Assembly (NCBI GenBank): GCA_030263275.1
Contig: SZOR01000057.1
Coordinates: forward strand, 1-26,357
Direction of reading: 5' to 3'
Source of the DNA: DSNY01 sp016861185
GTDB taxonomy: Bacteria > Pseudomonadota > Gammaproteobacteria > Burkholderiales > Burkholderiaceae_F
Length of the DNA: 26,357 bases
Within the stretch, counting starts at the first letter, position 1. The number at the start of each line of letters is the position of its first letter. The translations under genes and the position numbers were made by a program. Under the pieces are notes generated by a model that saw only the letters and a list, made by a program, of their open reading frames with translations, did not search any database and was not told the origin of the DNA. Below, piece by piece: positions 22,423-26,357 of this stretch.

Positions 22423-22995
22423 TCAGCCGGCGGGAGCGCGGACGAAACCGAACCGCTGCTCGAGCGCCGCGGCACGCAGTCGCTCGAACGGTCGCAGCGG
22501 GCCGGCCAGACGCAGCAGACCGGGCGAAGCAAACGCGGAGACATCGCCGCTCAGCCACCGCTCGATCGCGTGGTCGTCGAGCGGCACGCCGCGTGCGTCG
22601 GTGACCGCGCGGACGAAGGCCGCGCCGTCGCGATCGTCGACGAGCCCCGCGCCGAGGTCGGTCTGCAGCACGAAACGCCCATCGTCGAGCAGGCCGGCCG
22701 CGAGCAGGACCCGCGGCTGCGCGCCGGTGTGCGACCGCACCGCGCCGTCCGCGTCGATCCGGTAGATCCAGGGTGTGGCTTCGAGCGCGACGTACACGCG
22801 CTGCGGGCCGTTCTGGAAGAACCAGCGGCCGCGTTCGTCGGCCGCGTAGTTGCGGCCGATGAAGTCGCGGATCGCTTCGTTCGCGATCGGCTCCCCCTTG
22901 ATCCGCCATTCGCCGCGCGCGGTGAGCAGCAGCCAGCCGAAAACGGCCGGCACGTTCGGCCACTTGGCGATCGCGGCGAGCACGCTGTCGTCCAT
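22423..22995 (-). CDS. Conserved hypothetical protein (DUF1285-like layout)
   Basis: A 190-residue protein with no signal peptide or membrane helix. Notable segments: VFGWLLLTARGEWRIKGEPI (18-37), IRDFIGRNYAADERGRWFFQNGPQRVYVALE (42-72, a Trp/Phe/Tyr-rich strand block) and WIYRIDADG. The W-x-I-K-G-x-P-I plus R-x-W-F-F-Q-N-G-P pattern is one I know from beta-proteobacterial proteins of unknown function; a relation to DUF1285 is a guess. It lies downstream of the YheT-type gene on the same strand (75-bp gap with a hairpin). On the minus strand TATGCT (23007-23002) lies just six bases before the ATG, so a leaderless transcript is possible. Confidence 0.82.
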   Translation of the reverse strand: MDDSVLAAIAKWPNVPAVFGWLLLTARGEWRIKGEPIANEAIRDFIGRNYAADERGRWFFQNGPQRVYVALEATPWIYRIDADGAVRSHTGAQPRVLLAAGLLDDGRFVLQTDLGAGLVDDRDGAAFVRAVTDARGVPLDDHAIERWLSGDVSAFASPGLLRLAGPLRPFERLRAAALEQRFGFVRAPAG

Positions 22996-23054
22996 GCGCG
23001 GAGCATAGCGGTCGCGGATCGTGCGGCCGCCGCACTGCTGCGCGCGCTCACGCG

Positions 23055-23074
23055 CTGAGCCCCGTCGGGCTCAG
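23055..23074. terminator. Hairpin over the YheT-type gene stop
   Basis: Perfect 8-bp stem CTGAGCCC/GGGCTCAG with loop CGTC; it includes the stop codon of the YheT-type gene (23071-23073). There is no T run, so it is at best a weak or Rho-assisted terminator. Confidence 0.4.
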
Positions 23075-24045
23075 GCGCCGCGCGCGAAGAAGTCGAACAG
23101 CCGCTGCGGCAGGAAGTCCAGCTTGCCGGGCGGCGCGCCTTGCGCGAAACCGATGTGCCCGCCTTCCTCGGGCTGCTCCAGCACGACATGGCGCGAGACC
23201 TCGTGTTCGCGCGGCAGGCTCGCGGCCGGAACGAACGGGTCGTTGCGCGCGTTGAGCACCAGGTGCGGAACCTTCACGCCGGGCAGCCACGGCTTGCCCG
23301 AGGCGCGCGCCCAGTAGTCGTCGGCGTCGCGGAAACCGTGCACCGGCGCGGTGAACGCGTTGTCGAAGTCGTACAGGTTGCGGCTGGCGCGCAGCGCGTC
23401 GGGGTCGGCGATGCCGGGAAAGCGCTGCGTCTTCGCGAGCGCCTTGTTCTTCAGCGTCGCGAGGAACATCTTCGTGTAGACGAGGTTGAAGCCGCGCGCG
23501 AGCGCCGCGCCGCCGGCGGCCAGATCGAGCGGCGAACCGACCGACGCGGCCGCGGCGACGAAGCTCGCGGCCTCTTGGCGCTCGCCGAGCCACTTGGCGA
23601 GCATGTTGCCGCCGAGCGAGATGCCGGCGGCGTGCAGCTTCGCCTGCGGCCAGCGCGCGTGCGCGCGGCGCAGGACCCAGTCGCCTTCGTTCGAGTCGCC
23701 CGAGTGATACGCGCGCGGCAGCCGGTTCGGTTCGCCCGAGCAGCCGCGGAAGTGCGCGACCATGCTGCGCCAGCCGCGGTCGGCGAAGTGCCGCATGATC
23801 GCGAGCGCGTAGTGGCTGCGCGAACAGCCTTCGAGGCCGTGAAACAGCACGAGCACGGGCGCGTCGGCGGCGGCGGGCTCGGGTGCCGCGAAGTCGACGT
23901 CGATGAAGTCGCCGTCGGGCGTATCCCAGCGCTCGCGACGGTACTGCACCTCCGGCTGCGGAACGAACCGCGCCGAGTAGATCGTCTGCGCGTGCCCGCC
24001 CGGCAGCCAGCGCGGGGCAAGGTAGGCGGAGCGAATCAACGGCAT
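23071..24045 (-). CDS. YheT-family alpha/beta hydrolase
   Basis: The 324-residue cytoplasmic protein has the whole YheT/ABHD1-3 pattern: RWLPGGHAQTIYSA at 12-25, VLVLFHGLEGCSRSHYA (64-80, oxyanion strand), VAHFRGCSGEPNRLPRAYHSGD (96-117), nucleophile Ser143 in AAGISLGGNML, acid Asp269 in NARNDPFVP, and His297 in EEGGHIGF. It is an esterase/lipase-type enzyme of unproven physiological substrate. No Shine-Dalgarno is visible: the ATG at 24045 abuts a GCAATCC heptamer array that fills its 5' region. The start still gives the expected N-terminus for the family. It may be co-transcribed with the hypothetical gene that follows. Confidence 0.92.
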   Translation of the reverse strand: MPLIRSAYLAPRWLPGGHAQTIYSARFVPQPEVQYRRERWDTPDGDFIDVDFAAPEPAAADAPVLVLFHGLEGCSRSHYALAIMRHFADRGWRSMVAHFRGCSGEPNRLPRAYHSGDSNEGDWVLRRAHARWPQAKLHAAGISLGGNMLAKWLGERQEAASFVAAAASVGSPLDLAAGGAALARGFNLVYTKMFLATLKNKALAKTQRFPGIADPDALRASRNLYDFDNAFTAPVHGFRDADDYWARASGKPWLPGVKVPHLVLNARNDPFVPAASLPREHEVSRHVVLEQPEEGGHIGFAQGAPPGKLDFLPQRLFDFFARGA

Positions 24046-24230
24046 CGGATTGCGGATTGCGGACTACTCGGATTGCGGATTGCGGATCGCGGATTGCGTG
24101 GGCATCCAATGCGTGTCGCTGCGAGTCAAACTGCGACTTTCGGACTGCATGCGCTGAAACTCGTCACCGCATAGCGGCCGGTGAGGCGCAGTCTGCGACG
24201 CGCAATCCGCGATCCGCAATCCGCAATCCG
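24046..24230. repeat. Element A: ~185-bp intergenic element bounded by inverted heptamer arrays
   Basis: The left array (24046-24098) is mainly GGATTGC repeats with GGATCGC and GGACTACTC variants. The right array (24200-24230) is the inverse, GCAATCC/GCGATCC. The inner edges match element B: GCGTGGGC next to the left array and GGCGCAGTC before CGCGCAATCC on the right. It fills the whole gap between the NTF2-like gene and the YheT-type gene. No coding potential is seen. Confidence 0.8.
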
Positions 24231-24232
24231 AA

Positions 24233-24673
24233 CTAGTGCAGCAACCCGCCCGGCGACTCGACGTCCTCAGCGCGGCCTTCGGGCGCGGGCGAGGCGTGGT
24301 GCAGCACCATCTTCCAGCCGCCCGGCGTCTTGACGTAAGCGTTGGTCGCGAACACGTGCGCGACCTGCTGCTGGCGCCCCTGCGTGACGACGACCTCCTC
24401 GATCACCGCGTGCAGCGCGACCGTCGGCGTCTCGAGCGACTTCTTGGAGCTCGCGCGGATGCGCAGCGGCCCGTTGGCGAGGATCGCGCGCCACGAGCCG
24501 ACCACCGCCGCGTAGCCGACCAGCCGCGGACCGTTCGGATGGATGCAGGCGACGTCCTCGTCGTCGAGCCACAGCTCGGCGACCGCTTCGGCGTCGGCCG
24601 CTTCGAGCGCCTCGTAGAACGCCTGCTCGCACTCGGCGGGCGAAGCGAACAGCAGCGGCTTGGTGAGGGACAT
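24233..24673 (-). CDS. NTF2-like (SnoaL/DUF4440-type) protein
   Basis: The 146-residue protein is a small cone-shaped alpha+beta NTF2-like fold. Residues 13-40 (ECEQAFYEALEAADAEAVAELWLDDEDVACIHP) are the usual first helices leading to the first strand, NGPRLVGYAAVVGSWRAIL is the central helix, and VVVTQGRQQQVAHVFATNAYVKTPGGWKMVLHHAS are the closing strands, with the W-K-M-V-x-H-H-x-S end typical of SnoaL-like proteins. Such proteins range from isomerases to ligand-binding proteins; none can be assigned. It is 63 bp downstream of the zinc-finger gene on the same strand, probably one operon with ilvE. Confidence 0.87.
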   Translation of the reverse strand: MSLTKPLLFASPAECEQAFYEALEAADAEAVAELWLDDEDVACIHPNGPRLVGYAAVVGSWRAILANGPLRIRASSKKSLETPTVALHAVIEEVVVTQGRQQQVAHVFATNAYVKTPGGWKMVLHHASPAPEGRAEDVESPGGLLH

Positions 24674-24736
24674 CTTCGCGATGCGATCCGGCTCGATCGA
24701 GCGCGACGCCGCCGCAGAGGCGCGGGCGCGCGCGAC

Positions 24737-24931
24737 TCAGTGACCCTTGACGACCTCGCCCGGCTTCAGCCGGTAGCGCGTGCCGCAGTACGGGCACATC
24801 GCCTCGCCGGTCTTGGTCACGTCGAGAAAAACGCGCGGGTGGTGGTTCCACACCGGCATCGACGGGTTCGGGCAGAACGCGGGCAGGTCCTTCGCCGCGA
24901 GCTCGACCACGGGCAGTTCGGTCGTGTTCAT
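24737..24931 (-). CDS. Small zinc-finger protein, CHCC type
   Basis: This 64-residue protein matches the bacterial CHCC zinc-finger family (related to the NDUFS6 subunit of mitochondrial complex I). FCPNP holds Cys20, WNHHPRVFLDV holds His30/His31, and MCPYCGTRYRL holds Cys46 and Cys49, completing C-H-C-C. Its function in bacteria is unproven. It is too short to be missed in neighbouring annotations but has the full motif and no extra domain. The start ATG overlaps the ilvE stop as ATGA (24931-24928), so it is translationally coupled to ilvE, a common arrangement in beta-proteobacteria. Confidence 0.92.
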   Translation of the reverse strand: MNTTELPVVELAAKDLPAFCPNPSMPVWNHHPRVFLDVTKTGEAMCPYCGTRYRLKPGEVVKGH

Positions 24932-25848
24932 ACCTTCGTCAGCCAATGCTTGTATTTCGCCGCGCGGCCGTTGACCACGTCGAAGAACAGGTTCTGGATC
25001 TTCTCCGTGATCGGACCGCGTCGGCCTGCGCCGATGGCGCGGCCGTCGAGCTCGCGGATCGGCGTGACTTCTGCGGCGGTGCCGGTGAAGAACGCCTCGT
25101 CGGCGAGGTACACGTCGTCGCGCGTCATCGGCATCGCGCTCACCGTGTAGCCGAGATCGCCGGCCAGCTCGATCACGCTGCGGCGGGTGATGCCGATCAG
25201 CCCCGACACCATCTCGGGCTCGTAGATCCGGCCGTCGCGCACGATGAAGAGGTTCTCGCCGGCGCCCTCGGCGACGAAGCCGTTGGTGTCGAGCAGCAGC
25301 GCCTCGTCGTAACCGTCGCGGGTCGCTTCGAGGTTGGAGAGGATCGAGTTGACGTAGTGGCCCGCGGTCTTCGAGCGCACCATCGACACGTTGATGTGGT
25401 GCCGCGCATACGACGAGGTCTTGACGCGGATGCCCTTCTGCAGACCTTCCTCGCCGAGGTAGGCGCCCCACGGCCACGCGGCGATCGCCACGTGCACGCG
25501 CGCGCCCTTGGGGCTCACGCCCATCTTCTCGGAGCCGTAGAAGACGATCGGCCGCAGATAGCAGGCGTCGAGCTTGTTGGCGCGCACGACCTCGCGCTGC
25601 GCATCCGCGAGCTGCTCGGGCGAATACGGAATCTCCATCATGAAGATCTTCGCCGAGTTGAACAGCCGCTCGGTGTGCTCGCGCAGCCGGAAGATCGCCG
25701 TGCCGTCGGCCGTCTTGTACGCGCGCACGCCTTCGAACACCGCGAGCCCGTAGTGCAGCGAATGCGTCAGCACGTGCGTGGTCGCGTCGCGCCACGGCAC
25801 CAGCTTGCCGTCGTACCAGATCCACCCGTCGCGGTCGGCCATCGACAT
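24928..25848 (-). CDS. ilvE: Branched-chain amino acid aminotransferase
   Basis: IlvE interconverts leucine, isoleucine and valine with their 2-oxo acids using PLP and glutamate. The 306-residue protein is a fold-type IV transaminase: GWIWYDGKLVPWRDA at the start, HSLHYGLAVFEGVRAY (29-44), YLRPIVFYGSEKMGVSP, the PLP lysine Lys160 in VRSKTAGHYVNS, DTNGFVAEGAGENLF (187-201) with Glu194, and GIGITRRSVIEL-like GLIGITRRSVIEL. FFTGTAAEVTPI near the end binds phosphate. The ATG at 25848 is preceded by AAGGAGAACGACG, a good ribosome site (ATG 25842 is a weaker option). TAGAAT on the minus strand (25881-25876) may be its -10; a heptamer array begins just upstream. Confidence 0.97.
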   Translation of the reverse strand: MSMADRDGWIWYDGKLVPWRDATTHVLTHSLHYGLAVFEGVRAYKTADGTAIFRLREHTERLFNSAKIFMMEIPYSPEQLADAQREVVRANKLDACYLRPIVFYGSEKMGVSPKGARVHVAIAAWPWGAYLGEEGLQKGIRVKTSSYARHHINVSMVRSKTAGHYVNSILSNLEATRDGYDEALLLDTNGFVAEGAGENLFIVRDGRIYEPEMVSGLIGITRRSVIELAGDLGYTVSAMPMTRDDVYLADEAFFTGTAAEVTPIRELDGRAIGAGRRGPITEKIQNLFFDVVNGRAAKYKHWLTKV

Positions 25849-25875
25849 CGTCGTTCTCCTTCAGGCGAGGGCCGG

Positions 25876-25881
25876 ATTCTA
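25876..25881 (-). promoter_or_regulatory. Possible -10 for ilvE
   Basis: TAGAAT followed by CCGGCC on the minus strand, 28 bases before the start. The -35 position falls inside the heptamer array of element B. Confidence 0.4.
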
Positions 25882-25883
25882 GC

Positions 25884-26061
25884 GATTCGGATCGCGGTCG
25901 GATCGCGGATCGCGGATTGCGGATCGCGTGGGCGTCTCATGCGCGGCAAACGCCCGAAGCACGTGCGTTCGGACTTCGACGGCCGACGCTCGTCCGCGCG
26001 CAGCGGCTGGCGACGGGCGCAGTCCACGGCGCGCAATCCGCAATCCGCGATCCGCAATCCG
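25884..26061. repeat. Element B: second ~180-bp element bounded by inverted heptamer arrays
   Basis: The left array (25884-25928) is built of GGATCGC and GGATTGC units; the right array (26031-26061) is the inverse, GCAATCC/GCGATCC. The inner edges resemble element A: GCGTGGGC then CATGCG on the left, GGCGCAGTCC and GCGCAATCC on the right. The middle ~100 bp is largely unrelated to A. It lies between divergent ilvE and the MFS gene, and no protein of its own is supported. Confidence 0.8.
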
Positions 26062-26116
26062 AGTTCAATCCGCCCTCGGCGTTACGAATGCAATCCGTGA
26101 TGCGGGTCCCGCTTCC

Positions 26117-26137
26117 TATAATCGCCGCCTCACGGAG
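26117..26137 (+). promoter_or_regulatory. -10 element and ribosome binding site of the MFS gene
   Basis: A perfect TATAAT (26117-26122) is followed by CGCCGCC. GGAG at 26134-26137 is 5 bases from the ATG at 26143, giving a short leader. No good -35 is seen. Confidence 0.55.
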
Positions 26138-26142
26138 TCCCC

Positions 26143-26357
26143 ATGCACAACCCCGCCCTCGCCCGGCGGCAGATCCTGCTGCTGGTTGCCTGCCAGGCGC
26201 TGCTGTACGTCAACAACGTCACGCTGATCGCGGTCAACGGCCTGGCCGGGCTCGCGCTCGGGCCGAGCCCGCTGTGGGCCACGCTGCCGGTGACGACTTA
26301 CATCGTCGGCTCGGCGTTGACCACCGTGCCCGCGTCGTTCGCGATGGCGCGCTGGGG
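26143..26357 (+). CDS. MFS transporter (5' part)
   Basis: The visible 71 codons encode a membrane protein start: a short positively charged N-terminus (NPALARRQ), a first helix (ILLLVACQALLYVNNVTLIAV), a loop, and a second helix (TLPVTTYIVGSALTTVPASFAM) ending ARWG. This two-helix layout with a charged turn is typical of major facilitator transporters, probably of the drug/metabolite type. The TVPASFAMARWG end fits the motif A region between helices 2 and 3. The ATG follows a GGAG ribosome site. The gene runs off the window, so substrate and family remain open. Confidence 0.75.
   Translation, partial: MHNPALARRQILLLVACQALLYVNNVTLIAVNGLAGLALGPSPLWATLPVTTYIVGSALTTVPASFAMARW

Overview
The window is a GC-rich stretch of a beta-proteobacterial chromosome, probably Burkholderiales or a close relative. 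That is inferred from protein character and from gene order (folK, deoxynucleoside kinase, panB, panC; tRNA-Leu, queA, tgt, yajC, secD, secF). Most of it is densely packed housekeeping DNA. No rRNA, insertion sequence or prophage gene was seen.

Layout. 1-3168 (+): the end of folK, a small four-helix membrane protein, a deoxynucleoside kinase, panB and panC (folate and pantothenate synthesis). 3277-5181 (+): kup, a potassium transporter. 5229-5461: a broken 5' copy of tRNA-Leu(CAA) carrying a hairpin-rich insert, followed by an intact tRNA-Leu(CAA). 5533-11282 (+): queA and tgt (queuosine in tRNA), then yajC, secD and secF (Sec translocase accessory proteins). 11386-12565: a cytochrome b561-like gene and a cytochrome c'-like gene facing each other across a terminator. 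12697-14855: purB (-) divergent from a glutathione S-transferase-like gene (+). 14860-17003: an ornithine cyclodeaminase-family gene (-) almost back to back with an FAD amine/amino-acid oxidase-like gene (+).

17072-18631 is the accessory island: a short integron cassette array without an integrase. Three cassettes lie on the minus strand: a small secreted protein, a protein with a HEPN-like R-x4-H motif, and a BrnT-type toxin with its partner antitoxin. Each is followed by an attC-like imperfect palindrome with 7-bp core sites. The next 400 bp (18632-19040) holds no convincing gene but has one solitary type I-E-like CRISPR repeat and a heptamer array.

19041-26357 returns to core genes: moaC (-) divergent from an M48 metalloprotease (+), an FNR-type flavoprotein reductase (+), then a minus-strand series (ilvE, a zinc-finger protein, an NTF2-like protein, a YheT-type hydrolase, a conserved hypothetical), and finally the start of an MFS transporter (+).

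The most interesting non-coding structures are the attC array, the interrupted tRNA-Leu duplication, and a pair of ~180-bp elements (24046-24230 and 25884-26061), each bounded by inverted arrays of a GGATTGC/GGATCGC heptamer. Related heptamer arrays touch the stop codons of secF and moaC.
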